Positions 1 through 8,430 of a stretch of DNA of 64,000 nt are shown piece by piece. Under the pieces are notes generated by a model. The model had not been told where the DNA came from. It worked only from the letters and a program-made list of their open reading frames with translations, and did no database searches. The DNA is from Streptomyces violaceusniger Tu 4113. Lineage in GTDB: Bacteria > Actinomycetota > Actinomycetes > Streptomycetales > Streptomycetaceae. Every line of letters starts with the position of its first letter. The first letter of the stretch is position 1. Position numbers and translations under genes: made by a program. Location of the stretch: assembly GCF_000147815.2 (NCBI RefSeq), contig NC_015957.1, positions 8,246,001 to 8,310,000 on the forward strand, read 5' to 3'.

Positions 1-215
1 TGGAGCCCGGCGACCTTGTCGGCGAGCGCGTCGGCCAGCTTGAGGAACTCCTCGGCGACGCTCCCCGGCTCCTCGGCGGTCTGCCGGGTCCGCCGCCTGG
101 CCCGCTCGGCGGCGAGGTCCTCGGCACACGCCCGCTCCCAGGCGTCGGGGTCCATCTCGGTGACCGGTACATCGGTGAGCGGGGACTCTGCGGGGCGCTC
201 GGTGGCATCGCTCAT
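1..215 (-). CDS. DUF5304 family protein (partial, N-terminus)
   Basis: The gene reads leftward and runs off the left edge, so only about 71 N-terminal residues are visible. The ATG at 215-213 follows a good purine-rich ribosome site (GCAGGAG in mRNA sense). The peptide starts MSDATERPAE, is acidic, and contains an Arg-rich stretch followed by a helical EEFLKLADALADKVAGL segment. This agrees with what I recall of DUF5304, a short actinobacterial family of unknown function often next to glucokinase genes. It lies upstream of nothing on its own strand here; the ArsA-like gene to the right is also on the minus strand, 234 bp away. No function is proposed. Confidence 0.7.
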   Translation of the reverse strand, partial: MSDATERPAESPLTDVPVTEMDPDAWERACAEDLAAERARRRTRQTAEEPGSVAEEFLKLADALADKVAGL

Positions 216-449
216 GGCGAACTCCTGCGGCGGGGATGCTGACTGCCCGGTGACGTTCATCCGGGCTTGTGACCGACGTTACCCGAAGGAGGGGGGCGGG
301 GTCAGAGCCCGGGACCGGCCAGGACCGGAGCCGGGGAACGACCGGAGACCAGGCCCTGGAACGGCCGGGGGGCCCGAAACCGTCCGGAAGCCCGGAGCCC
401 CCGGACCGCCCCCGGACCGCCCCCGGACCGCCCTCGGCCGGAGCCGGGT

Positions 450-1775
450 TCAGAGCCGCTTCGGCCACAGGTCGGGGTCGGGGGTGAAGCGCACCTGGAG
501 CCATCCGTCGCGCAGCCCCGCGCCGGAGACGGTGCAGCGGCGCAGGGCGGACGGCAGCGGCAGCACCCGGTGGAACGGGCCGACGCTGACGATCAGTTCG
601 TCACCCCGGCGCACCAGCCCGAGCCCGTCGCGGTCGGCGCCGGGCAGCGGCAGCCGCCACAGCAGCACCCCGTCGTCGGCCAGCCGGTCCTCGACGGTCC
701 AGGGGTCGGGGGCGGGCCGGTCGGGCCGCGCCGCGGGAGCCCCGACGGCCCCGGCCAGCGCCGCGAGCCCGGCCGGGGCGCGCCGGGCATCCACACCGTC
801 CGCACCGGCCCCACCGCCCTCGCCGGGCCGCGGCTCCGCGCCCCGCGGATCGCCGACGCCGTGCGGGTCGCGGCCCAGATGCGGCAGCTCACGGACCGGG
901 ACGGCGGGCGCCCACTGCTCGTACAGCTCCTTGAGCGCGTCCTGCTGCTGGCCGGAGAGCGCGGCGAGCCAGGAGTCGGAGCTCCCGGTGGGCAGCAGCC
1001 GGTTCGCGATCACCGCCTCCACCCGGCAGCCGTGCAGCGCCAGACCGGCGCGGGCGGTGCGCAGCGCCCGGTCGGCGAGCGGCCCGGGCTCCACGACCAG
1101 CCGTACGGTCGTGGCCTCGGACTCGATCACCCCCTGGACGGCGGCCAGTTCCCGCTCCCAGCGCTCGGCCGTCTCGTACAGCTTCTGCGCGGGCATCGGC
1201 ACCCCCGCAAGCTGGGCGAGCATCGGCCGCAGCGCACGGGCCGCCTGCCGCTCGGCGGGCAGCAGCCGCCGCAGATAGCGCCGCAACTGCTGGGGCAGGG
1301 CGAGCAGCGCGACGGTGTCCGGCGCGGGCGGCATGTCGACGACGAGGACGTCCCAGCCGGTGCCGGGCGGGGCGGTCCGGGCAGCGCGCAGGGCCCGCAG
1401 CAGCGCGAGGGACTCCACCCCGGGGAGGGCGGTCAGCTCCTCGCCGTCCAGCGGGGTCGCGCCGAGCAGGTCGAGCAGGCCATGGCCGCGGTCCTGCAAA
1501 GCGGTGAGCTCGCTGCGGAACCACTCGTCCGTGATGATCCGCGCGGCCCACACTCCGGGGGCGAGCTCGACGGGTACGGACCACGGCAGCCGGTCCGCCG
1601 AACGCCCGGGGGCGAACCGCAGCGCGCGGATGCCGAGCAGCGCCTCGGGGGTGCCGTCCGGGTCGGCGGTGAGCAGCAGCGTCCGCTGCCCCTCACGGGC
1701 GGCGGCGAGGGCGGTCGCGGCGGCCACGGTGGTGCGGCCCGCGCCGCCGGTACCGGTGACGAGGACCGTACGCAT
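450..1775 (-). CDS. ArsA-like P-loop ATPase (deviant Walker A)
   Basis: A 441-residue protein of the ArsA/Get3/ParA-like SIMIBI ATPase class. The N-terminal strand MRTVLVTG leads into the P-loop GTGGAGRTT at residues 8-16, followed by LLLTADPD (switch I region) and VLVVDMPPAPDT, the Walker B-like segment. The C-terminal part (DGVLLWRLPLPGADR...) resembles the small beta domain that follows ArsA ATPases in actinobacteria. The position of the canonical P-loop lysine is Arg14, so hydrolysis may be altered; I believe relatives share this, but that needs an alignment. True arsenite export is unlikely because no arsB or arsR is nearby. It lies upstream of the DUF5304 gene on the same strand and downstream of the SRPBCC gene, an order also known in mycobacteria. 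Confidence 0.85.
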   Translation of the reverse strand: MRTVLVTGTGGAGRTTVAAATALAAAREGQRTLLLTADPDGTPEALLGIRALRFAPGRSADRLPWSVPVELAPGVWAARIITDEWFRSELTALQDRGHGLLDLLGATPLDGEELTALPGVESLALLRALRAARTAPPGTGWDVLVVDMPPAPDTVALLALPQQLRRYLRRLLPAERQAARALRPMLAQLAGVPMPAQKLYETAERWERELAAVQGVIESEATTVRLVVEPGPLADRALRTARAGLALHGCRVEAVIANRLLPTGSSDSWLAALSGQQQDALKELYEQWAPAVPVRELPHLGRDPHGVGDPRGAEPRPGEGGGAGADGVDARRAPAGLAALAGAVGAPAARPDRPAPDPWTVEDRLADDGVLLWRLPLPGADRDGLGLVRRGDELIVSVGPFHRVLPLPSALRRCTVSGAGLRDGWLQVRFTPDPDLWPKRL

Positions 1776-1900
1776 GAAGGGAGCCTCCGGCAGGGTGATG
1801 CGTCAGATGCGCGGCGCGGGTTGGATGATCCGCCCGGCCGGAGCGTACCCCGCGCCGCGGACCACCCCGGGCACCGTCGGGGCCCGGGTGGTCCGCCGGG

Positions 1901-2341
1901 TCAGGCGCTCTCGACGCGCTTCTTCAGGCCCGCGAGCGCACGGTCGATGATGACCTTCTCGGCCTTGCGCTTGATCATGCCCAGCATGGGGATCTTGACG
2001 TCGACCGTGAGCTGGTACGTCACCTCGGTGCTCTTGCCGCCGTCGCGCGCCGACAGCCGGTAGGAGCCGTCAAGGGTGCGCAGCATCTGGGACTTGACCA
2101 GGGACCAGTTGACCTGGTCGTCTCCGGTCCAGCTGTACTGGAGGGTGTAGTCGTCCTTGATCGCCCCGGCGTCGAGCAGCATCCGCACCTGCTCGGCACG
2201 CCCCCGGTCGTCCTTGGTGAGGATGTCGGCCTCCTTCACCTCACCGGACCACTCCGGGTAGCGGTCGAAGTCGGCGATCACCTCCATCACGTCGGCCGGG
2301 GCCGCCTCGATCGTGATGCTCGAGCTGGTGTGTTCCGCCAT
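1901..2341 (-). CDS. SRPBCC (START-like) family protein
   Basis: A 146-residue single-domain protein. It begins MAEHTSSSITIEAAPADVMEVIADFDRYPEWSG..., the typical opening of the polyketide cyclase/dehydrase branch of the SRPBCC fold, with the helix-grip arrangement and the aromatic ligand-pocket residues YPEW. The C-terminal helix is basic (IKRKAEKVIIDRALAGLKKRVESA). No active-site residues can be assigned, since the family binds varied hydrophobic ligands. It follows the phosphoesterase and precedes the ArsA-like ATPase on the same strand, with a gap of 125 bp to the latter. In mycobacteria the homologous pair is also adjacent, suggesting a shared but unknown role. Confidence 0.88.
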   Translation of the reverse strand: MAEHTSSSITIEAAPADVMEVIADFDRYPEWSGEVKEADILTKDDRGRAEQVRMLLDAGAIKDDYTLQYSWTGDDQVNWSLVKSQMLRTLDGSYRLSARDGGKSTEVTYQLTVDVKIPMLGMIKRKAEKVIIDRALAGLKKRVESA

Positions 2342-2407
2342 CGCCGTGGCTCCTCCGTACCGGTCCGCCGCATGAGCTCTCTGCCGCTGAAGGCTACCGC
2401 GCGCGCG

Positions 2408-3169
2408 TCACCACTCCAGGGCCCAGGGGGTACCGGAAGAGGCGAAGTGTCCGACATTGACGCACTCGGTGGCGCCGATCCGCATACGGCGGACGAGCGG
2501 CTGATGGACATGGCCGAAGAGGGCGTACTTGGGACGGACGGTGTGGATCGCCTCCAGAAGGGCGGTGCTGCCGCGCTCGAAGCGGCGGGCCACGGTGTCG
2601 TAGCAGAGGTCGGGCACCTCCGGCGGGATGTGGGTACAGAGCACGTCCACCTCGCCGAGCGCCGCGATCTTCGCCGCGTAGGTCTCGTCGTCGACCTCGT
2701 AGGGGGTGCGCATCGGGGTGCGCAGCCCGCCGCCCACGAAGCCGAAGACCAGCCCGCCGATCTCGGCGCGCTCGCCGTCGAGGACGGTGGTACCGGACTG
2801 GGCGTACTCCGGCCACAGTGCCGGCAGGTCGACATTTCCGTAGGTGGCGTACGTCGGAGTGGGGAACGCGGCGAAGAGCGCGGCGTACTGGCGGCGGATC
2901 GCGGACTCTATCGCCGTGTGGCGGTCGATCCCCTCCCACAGCCGGTCGCCGAACACCCGGGCCTCCTCGAACCGGCGGGCGGTGCGCAGCTCGACGAGGC
3001 GGTCGGCGTTCTCGACCCCGAAGAGATCGGGGAAGATGCCACGGGTGTGATCCGCGTAGTCGAGGAAGAGCACGAGGTCGCCGAGGCAGATCAGGGCGTC
3101 CGCCCCGTCACCGGCCTTCTCGAGGTCCTCACTGTTGCCGTGCACGTCACTCACCACGTGGACTCGCAT
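2408..3169 (-). CDS. Calcineurin-like metallophosphoesterase
   Basis: A 253-residue metal-dependent phosphoesterase. The chosen start is the ATG at 3169, giving MRVHVVSDVHGNSEDL; this places the first metal motif DxH (SDVHGN) at residues 8-13, as is usual. The other conserved blocks follow in order: CLGDLV (GD), TYGNVDLP (GNxD), CTHIPPEVP (H) and FGHVHQPLV (GHxH). All dimetal ligands are therefore present. It appears cytoplasmic because no signal peptide is visible. The substrate cannot be told from sequence. It is the first gene of a minus-strand run with the SRPBCC protein, and is divergent from the acyl-CoA synthetase at 3422. Confidence 0.9.
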   Translation of the reverse strand: MRVHVVSDVHGNSEDLEKAGDGADALICLGDLVLFLDYADHTRGIFPDLFGVENADRLVELRTARRFEEARVFGDRLWEGIDRHTAIESAIRRQYAALFAAFPTPTYATYGNVDLPALWPEYAQSGTTVLDGERAEIGGLVFGFVGGGLRTPMRTPYEVDDETYAAKIAALGEVDVLCTHIPPEVPDLCYDTVARRFERGSTALLEAIHTVRPKYALFGHVHQPLVRRMRIGATECVNVGHFASSGTPWALEW

Positions 3170-3421
3170 GCATGTCACCCTAAGACGTAAGGGCCCGTGC
3201 CCGTAAGGTGTTCTGCCTGCAGCGACCCGCGTCCACCTGCGGTTCCTCAGCGGCCGCGGCGTCCGTCGACTAGTCTGCGGGCAGCATGAAGGCGGTGTGT
3301 GACGCATCAAACATCTGGGCAGGAACCCCTATCCCGGAAGCGTACCGATGGGTAACGTCCGGGCCGTCCACCACCCCCCATGCCCTGTAGCGGCGCCGGC
3401 GCCCCATGAGGAGCAGCAGTC

Positions 3422-5218
3422 TTGCGCGAGTTCAGCCTTCCGGCCCTGTACGAGGTTCCGGCCGACGGCAATCTGACGGATCTCATCCGCCGCAATGCCG
3501 CACAGCATCCCGATGTCGCCGTGGTCGGCCGCAAGGTCGACGGCCAATGGGAGGACGTGACCGCGACCGCGTTCCTGGCCGAAGTGCGGGCCGCCGCCAA
3601 GGGCCTGATCGCGGCCGGGGTCGAGCCGGGCGACCGGGTCGGCCTGATGTCGCGGACCCGCTACGAATGGACACTGCTGGACTTCGCCATCTGGAGCGCC
3701 GGCGGGGTCACCGTGCCGGTGTACGAGACGAGTTCACCGGAGCAGGTCCAGTGGATCCTCAGCGATTCGGGCGCCGTGGCCGCGCTGGTCGAGACCGGGG
3801 TCCACGAGGCCGCCGTCGAGGCCATCCGGGACAGCCTGCCCACCCTGAAGCATGTCTGGCGGATCGAGGGCGATGCCATCGAGACGCTGCGGAAGCTGGG
3901 CGCGGACGTGCCCGAGGAGAAGGTGGACGAGCGCTCCTCGATCGCCAACGCCGACTCCCCCGCCACCATCGTCTACACCTCCGGCACCACGGGCCGCCCC
4001 AAGGGCTGTGTGCTCTCGCACCGCAGCTTCTTCGCCGAATGCGGCAACGCGGTGGCGCGGCTGAAGCCGATCTTCAACACCGGTGAGTCGTCGGTGCTGC
4101 TGTTCCTCCCCGAGGCCCATGTCTTCGGGCGGCTGGTGGAGATCGCGGCGGTGCTGGCGCCGATCAAGCTCGGCCATGTGCCGGATGTGAAGTCCCTGAC
4201 CGACGAACTCGCCGCGTTCCGGCCCACCTTGGTGCTGGGCGTGCCGCGCGTCTTCGAGAAGGTCTACAACTCGGCGCGGGCGAAGGCCCAGTCCGAGGGC
4301 AAGGGCAAAATCTTCGACAAGGCGGCCGACACCGCCATCGAGTACAGCCAGGCGCTGGACGCCCCGGGCGGGCCGTCCTTCGGGCTCCGGTTCAAGCACA
4401 AGGTCTTCGACCGGCTGGTCTACAGCAAGCTGCGGGCCGTACTCGGCGGCCGGGCCACCCACGCCATCTCCGGCGGTGCGCCGTTGGGCGCGCGGCTGGG
4501 CCACTTCTACCGGGGCATCGGCTTCACGGTGCTGGAGGGGTACGGCCTGACGGAGTCCTGCGCGGCGACCACCTTCAACCCCTGGAACCGGCAGAAGATC
4601 GGCTCGGTCGGGCAGCCGATGCCGGGCACGGTGGTGCGCATCGCCGACGACGGCGAGGTGCTGCTGCACGGTGAGCACCTCTTCACCGAGTACTGGAACA
4701 ACGAGACGGCCACCGCGGACGCGCTGTCGGACGGCTGGTTCCACACCGGGGACGTGGGCACGCTCGACGAGGACGGCTACCTCACCATCACCGGCCGCAA
4801 GAAGGAGATCATCGTCACCGCGGGCGGCAAGAACGTCGCCCCGGCGGTGATCGAGGACCGGATCCGCGCCCATGCCCTGGTCGCCGAGTGCATGGTCGTC
4901 GGCGACGGCCGTCCCTTCGTGGGCGCGCTGATCACGGTCGACGAGGAGTTCCTGCCGAGCTGGGCGGCCGAGCACGGCAAGCCCGAGGGTGTGACGGTGG
5001 CCGAGCTGCGGGAGGACCCCGAGCTGCTGGCCGAGATCCAGCAGGCGGTGGAGGACGGCAACGCGGCGGTGTCCAAGGCGGAGTCGGTGCGCAAGTTCCG
5101 CGTCCTGGCGACGCAGTTCACCGAGGACTCCGGGCATGTGACGCCCTCGCTGAAGCTGAAGCGGAACGTGGTGGCGAAGGACTTCGCGTCCGAGATCGAG
5201 GCCATCTACCGCGGCTGA
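3422..5218 (+). CDS. Long-chain fatty-acid--CoA ligase (AMP-binding, FadD15 type)
   Basis: A 598-residue adenylate-forming enzyme that activates fatty acids with ATP and CoA. The AMP-binding signature YTSGTTGRPKG is at residues 185-195. The A4/A5 region EGYGLTES, the hinge GWFHTGD and the catalytic-lysine region TGRKKEIIVTAGGKNVAP follow, and the length is normal for bacterial long-chain synthetases. The start is a TTG at 3422 preceded by GAGGAG at 3409-3414; no ATG or GTG gives a better N-terminus. It converges on the PimB-like glycosyltransferase, with the intervening 225 bp filled by a 23-bp repeat. The same gene pair (fadD15 and pimB) is adjacent in mycobacteria. Confidence 0.93.
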   Translation: MREFSLPALYEVPADGNLTDLIRRNAAQHPDVAVVGRKVDGQWEDVTATAFLAEVRAAAKGLIAAGVEPGDRVGLMSRTRYEWTLLDFAIWSAGGVTVPVYETSSPEQVQWILSDSGAVAALVETGVHEAAVEAIRDSLPTLKHVWRIEGDAIETLRKLGADVPEEKVDERSSIANADSPATIVYTSGTTGRPKGCVLSHRSFFAECGNAVARLKPIFNTGESSVLLFLPEAHVFGRLVEIAAVLAPIKLGHVPDVKSLTDELAAFRPTLVLGVPRVFEKVYNSARAKAQSEGKGKIFDKAADTAIEYSQALDAPGGPSFGLRFKHKVFDRLVYSKLRAVLGGRATHAISGGAPLGARLGHFYRGIGFTVLEGYGLTESCAATTFNPWNRQKIGSVGQPMPGTVVRIADDGEVLLHGEHLFTEYWNNETATADALSDGWFHTGDVGTLDEDGYLTITGRKKEIIVTAGGKNVAPAVIEDRIRAHALVAECMVVGDGRPFVGALITVDEEFLPSWAAEHGKPEGVTVAELREDPELLAEIQQAVEDGNAAVSKAESVRKFRVLATQFTEDSGHVTPSLKLKRNVVAKDFASEIEAIYRG

Positions 5219-5253
5219 CGACGGCGGGGCCCGGGGCGATGCCCCCGGGCCCG

Positions 5254-5461
5254 GACCGTCACAGCAACGACCTCAGGGACCGCCACGGCCCGACGTCAAG
5301 GACCGCCACAGCCCGACCTCAGGGACCGCCACAGCCCGACGTCAAGGACCGCCACAGCCCGACCTCAGGGACCGCCACAGCCCGACGTCGAGGACCGCCA
5401 CAGCCCGACGCCGGGGACCGTCACGCCGCGATGTCGGGGCCCGTCACAGCAGCGACTTCAG
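5254..5461. repeat. 23-bp tandem repeat between convergent genes
   Basis: About nine units with an exact 23-bp spacing: the core GGACCGYCACAGC recurs at about 5255, 5278, 5301, 5324, 5347, 5370, 5393, 5416 and 5439. Alternate units end in CGACCTCAGG or CGACGTCAAG. The last unit (CCCGTCACAGCAGCGACTTCA) contains the stop codon and final codons of the minus-strand glycosyltransferase, so the array looks like an expansion of that gene's 3' end. The period is not a multiple of three, and I see no coding signal. It fills the whole gap between the acyl-CoA synthetase and the glycosyltransferase. Confidence 0.9.
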
Positions 5462-6586
5462 GCGGTCGGCCAGCAGATCCCAGCGCCAGCGCTCCTCCAC
5501 CCAGGCGCGGCCCCGCTCGCCCATGCGACGGCGCAGTTCGGCGTCCTCCAGCAGGGTCACGACGCGCTCGGCGCTCTGCTCGGCGGAGTCGCCCCGGACG
5601 ACCCACCCGGTCTCCCCGTCCAGCACCGCGTCCGGCGCCCCGCCCGAGTCCCCGGCGACGACCGGCAGCCCGGTCGCGGACGCCTCCAGATAGACGATGC
5701 CGAGGCCCTCGACGTCCAGCCCGCCACGGCGGGTGCGGCAGGGCATGGCGAAGACGTCGCCCGCGCCGTAGTGGGCGGGCAGCTCCTCCCAGGGCACGGG
5801 GCCGGTGAACCGTACGGAGTCGGCCACGCCCTCGGTCTCCGCGAGCCGGCGCAGGTCCTTCGCGTACGGCCCGCCGCCGACGATCAGCAGCACGGCGTCC
5901 GGCACCCGCTTCAGGATCCGCGGCATGGCCCGGATCAGCGTGTCCTGCCCCTTGCGCGGCACCAGCCGGGAGACACACACCACGACGGGCCGCTCGGCGA
6001 GGCCGAGGCGGGCCCGGATCTCGTCGCCGCCCGAGCCGGGGTGGAAGGTCTTCTCGTCCACACCGGGGGGCAGTTGGACCATCCGGGCGGCGTCCCGGGG
6101 GTCGAGCGCGGCGGCGATACGGGAGCGGGTGTACTCACCCAGATAGGTGATGGTGTCCGTGGACCCGCCGATCCGCCGCAGCAGCCGCCGTGCGGCGGGT
6201 AGCTGCGCCCAGGCCGCCTCGTGGCCGTGCGTCGTGGCCACCAGTCGCCGCGCCCCCGCCGCGCGCAGCGCGGGGGCCATCAGCCCGAGCGGCGCGGCGG
6301 CGCCGAACCACACCGCGGTGCAGCCGTGCTCCCGCAGCAGCGCGGCCGCGCGGCGGGTGACCCTCGGGGTGGGCAGCAGCATGGTCGTCCGGTCCCGGAC
6401 GACCTGGTACGGCTGCTCGGCGTCGAAGCGGGCGGTGGCCTCGGCGCCCTCCTGGCCGCGCTTCCAGGTGGAGGCGTAGACGACGATCCGGTCCGGGTCG
6501 AGGCGCAGCGCGATGTTGTGCAGAAACGCCTGGATGCCGCCGGGGCGGGGCGGAAAGTCGTTGGTCACGAGCAGGGTCTTGTCCAT
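5444..6586 (-). CDS. GT4 glycosyltransferase, PimB-like mannosyltransferase
   Basis: A 380-residue GT-B glycosyltransferase of family GT4. It starts MDKTLLVTNDFPPRPGGIQ at the ATG at 6586, the normal N-terminus, with the Gly-rich acceptor loop PRPGGIQ. Other landmarks are PPGVDEKTFHPG, CVSRLVPRKGQDTLI (donor site), and the EX7E motif in EGLGIVYLEASATGLPVVAG. By family and by its position beside the acyl-CoA synthetase it matches mycobacterial PimB (Rv2188c), which adds mannose to phosphatidylinositol mannosides at the inner membrane. The exact acceptor in this organism is inferred, not shown. The C-terminal end lies in the 23-bp repeat array. Confidence 0.85.
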   Translation of the reverse strand: MDKTLLVTNDFPPRPGGIQAFLHNIALRLDPDRIVVYASTWKRGQEGAEATARFDAEQPYQVVRDRTTMLLPTPRVTRRAAALLREHGCTAVWFGAAAPLGLMAPALRAAGARRLVATTHGHEAAWAQLPAARRLLRRIGGSTDTITYLGEYTRSRIAAALDPRDAARMVQLPPGVDEKTFHPGSGGDEIRARLGLAERPVVVCVSRLVPRKGQDTLIRAMPRILKRVPDAVLLIVGGGPYAKDLRRLAETEGVADSVRFTGPVPWEELPAHYGAGDVFAMPCRTRRGGLDVEGLGIVYLEASATGLPVVAGDSGGAPDAVLDGETGWVVRGDSAEQSAERVVTLLEDAELRRRMGERGRAWVEERWRWDLLADRLKSLL

Positions 6587-6655
6587 CGTGGCCGACAGTA
6601 CCGGGTGCCACGGCGCACCCGCTCGGGCGTACCCGGGCCGGGGACCAGGGCGGCG

Positions 6656-7145
6656 CTCAGCTCGGTCGCCACCCACCCGCTGCGGCGTAACCGGGCCGGG
6701 CCTCAGCCCAGCTCGATCACCACCCGCCCGCTCCGGCGTACCCGGGCGGCCCTCAGCCCAGCTCGATCGCCACCAGCCCGCTCCGGCCCACCCGGGCCGG
6801 GACCAGGACGGCGCTCAGCCCAGCTCGATCGCCGCCCACCCGCTCCGGCCCACCCGGGCGGGGACCAGGACGGCGCTCAGCCCAGCTCGATCGCCGCCCA
6901 CCCGCTCCGACCCACCCGGGCGGGGACCAGGACGGCCCTCAGCCCAGCTCGATCGCCACCCACCCGCTCCGACCCACCCGGGCCGGGACCAGGACGGCCC
7001 TCAGCCCAACTCGATCGCCACCCACCCGCTCCGACCCACCCGGGCCGGGACCAGGACGGCCCTCAGCCCAACTCGATCGCCACCCACCCGCTCCGACCCA
7101 CCCGGGCCGGGACCAGGACGGCCCTCAGCCCAGCTCGGTCGCCAC
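6656..7145. repeat. 62-bp tandem repeat derived from the 3' end of the MA-peptidase gene
   Basis: The unit beginning CTCAGCCCAGCTCGATCGCC recurs at 6752, 6814, 6876, 6938, 7000, 7062 and 7124, exactly 62 bp apart, with two shorter degenerate copies at 6702 and 6656. The copy at 7124 is the true 3' end of the minus-strand lipoprotein gene (its stop codon is TCA at 7125-7127). Each repeat therefore carries a near-copy of that gene's last about 20 bp plus about 40 bp of GC-rich spacer. Because 62 is not divisible by three, the array is not a protein repeat. It separates this gene from the start of the PimB-like gene. Confidence 0.93.
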
Positions 7146-8399
7146 GTACTTCCGCCACAGCGCCGTGAACTCCGCCAGGCTCACCCCCAGCACCTTCCGC
7201 AGCGCCGACTCCACAGCCCCCGAGCGCTCGGGGGCCCGGCCCACCGCGCGGTAGAAGTCGACCAGCTTCCGCTCGCCCCACCGGTCCGCGATCAGGCGGC
7301 AGGCGAGCCAGCCCTGTTCATAGGCGCGGGAGAGGCGGTCGGGGTCGCTGCCGAAGCGGAAGTCGTCGTCGCGCGGCAGTGAGGTGGGCGGGTGCCCGGC
7401 GACGACGCCGTCGGTGAGTTCGGGGGCGACCTGGCGGGGGGTGCGGCCGGGGGTGCGGTAGCCCACCCAGTCGGCGAAGCCCTCGGAGAGCCAGAGCGGG
7501 GTGGAGGCGCTGGTGGCGGTGCGGGTGGCGACATGGGCCGTCTCATGGGTGATCACGACGCGCCGGCCGAAGTCGCCGAGGACCCGGTACGCCTCGGGGT
7601 TGACGATCACGCGGTCGGCGGGCGCCTCGTCACCGGCCCCGCCGACCTCGCCCGTGGTGACGGCGGCGATCCCGCGGTAGCCGTCCGCGGAGGCGCCGAG
7701 CAGGGCGGCCATCCGGCCCAGGGAGGCGGGGACCTCGACCACGACGCGTCCGGCCCACTCATGGGGCCAGACCCGGCCGAGGACGGGCACCGCCCGATCC
7801 GCGATGCCGGCGACCGCGCGCAGCACCCGCCGGTCCTGGCCGACGCCCAGGACGAGGCTGTGGGCGCCGCGGACGACGTCGACCGTGCCCTGGTCCCAGA
7901 GCTGTTCCGTACCGCGCTTGCCGTCCACCACGCCGTCGTCGGAGGCCACGTACCACCGCCCGTCGCGCCGGGCGAGGGTCAGGTACTGGGCGGAGACGAC
8001 CGGCGCGGTGTCGTATCCCGTCAGCCGGTACCGGAGTTCGACCTGTGCGGCGAGGCTGCGGCCGCCGACCGGCGCGGGGGTGAAACCGCCGGTGCGCACC
8101 AGCCGGTAGGTCCAGGAGCGCAGCGGTACGGCGGACATCTGCCGGAACACCCGCCGCTGCTCGGCCACATACCGGGCGGAGCCGCGGTCCACGGTGTCCA
8201 GGAAGGCGTCCGCGTCCCGCTCCCGGACCGCCGCGGCCCGCTGGTCCAGCAGGCGCTGCACGGCCCGGCCGTCGCGCCCCTCGGGGTCGTCGGGCGCGGG
8301 GGCGGGGGCACAGCCGCCCAGCGCGGTCAGGGTGAACGTGCCCACCAGCGGCAGGCACAACAGCGCCCGCCATCCGCCCGATCTCCACCGACCCGCCAC
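7125..8399 (-). CDS. Lipoprotein with peptidase-MA-like zinc protease domain
   Basis: A 424-residue exported protein. The GTG start at 8399 gives a basic N-region, a hydrophobic core and the lipobox TALGGC with Cys30, so it is probably a lipoprotein facing the cell wall. The middle part (QRLLDQRAAAVRERDADAFL..., RYRLTGYDTAPV) looks like an NTF2-like domain. The C-terminal half holds VITHETAHVATR, an HExxH zinc motif, followed by WLSEGFADWVGYR with the third Glu ligand, the pattern of gluzincin 'peptidase MA-like' domains. The substrate is unknown. It sits next to two cell-wall hydrolase genes on the same strand, which suggests envelope maintenance. Its 3' end is the seed of the 62-bp repeat. 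Confidence 0.85.
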   Translation of the reverse strand: MAGRWRSGGWRALLCLPLVGTFTLTALGGCAPAPAPDDPEGRDGRAVQRLLDQRAAAVRERDADAFLDTVDRGSARYVAEQRRVFRQMSAVPLRSWTYRLVRTGGFTPAPVGGRSLAAQVELRYRLTGYDTAPVVSAQYLTLARRDGRWYVASDDGVVDGKRGTEQLWDQGTVDVVRGAHSLVLGVGQDRRVLRAVAGIADRAVPVLGRVWPHEWAGRVVVEVPASLGRMAALLGASADGYRGIAAVTTGEVGGAGDEAPADRVIVNPEAYRVLGDFGRRVVITHETAHVATRTATSASTPLWLSEGFADWVGYRTPGRTPRQVAPELTDGVVAGHPPTSLPRDDDFRFGSDPDRLSRAYEQGWLACRLIADRWGERKLVDFYRAVGRAPERSGAVESALRKVLGVSLAEFTALWRKYVATELG

Positions 8400-8430
8400 G
8401 TCTTAGATCGTACGAGCCCGCGCGCCGGCT

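Noticed and set aside
403..440. Short 11-bp tandem repeat (CCGGACCGCCC units)
   Set aside because: Only four copies in a small gap downstream of the ArsA-like gene; too little to call more than local low complexity.
5219..5443. A CRISPR-like array from the regular 23-bp spacing at 5254-5461
   Set aside because: There are no unique spacers; the repeats are head to tail and match the adjacent gene's end.
6221..7382. Repetitive Pro/Ser/Arg 'proteins' across 6656-7145
   Set aside because: The array period is 62 bp, not a multiple of three, and the frame of each unit changes; it is a DNA repeat.
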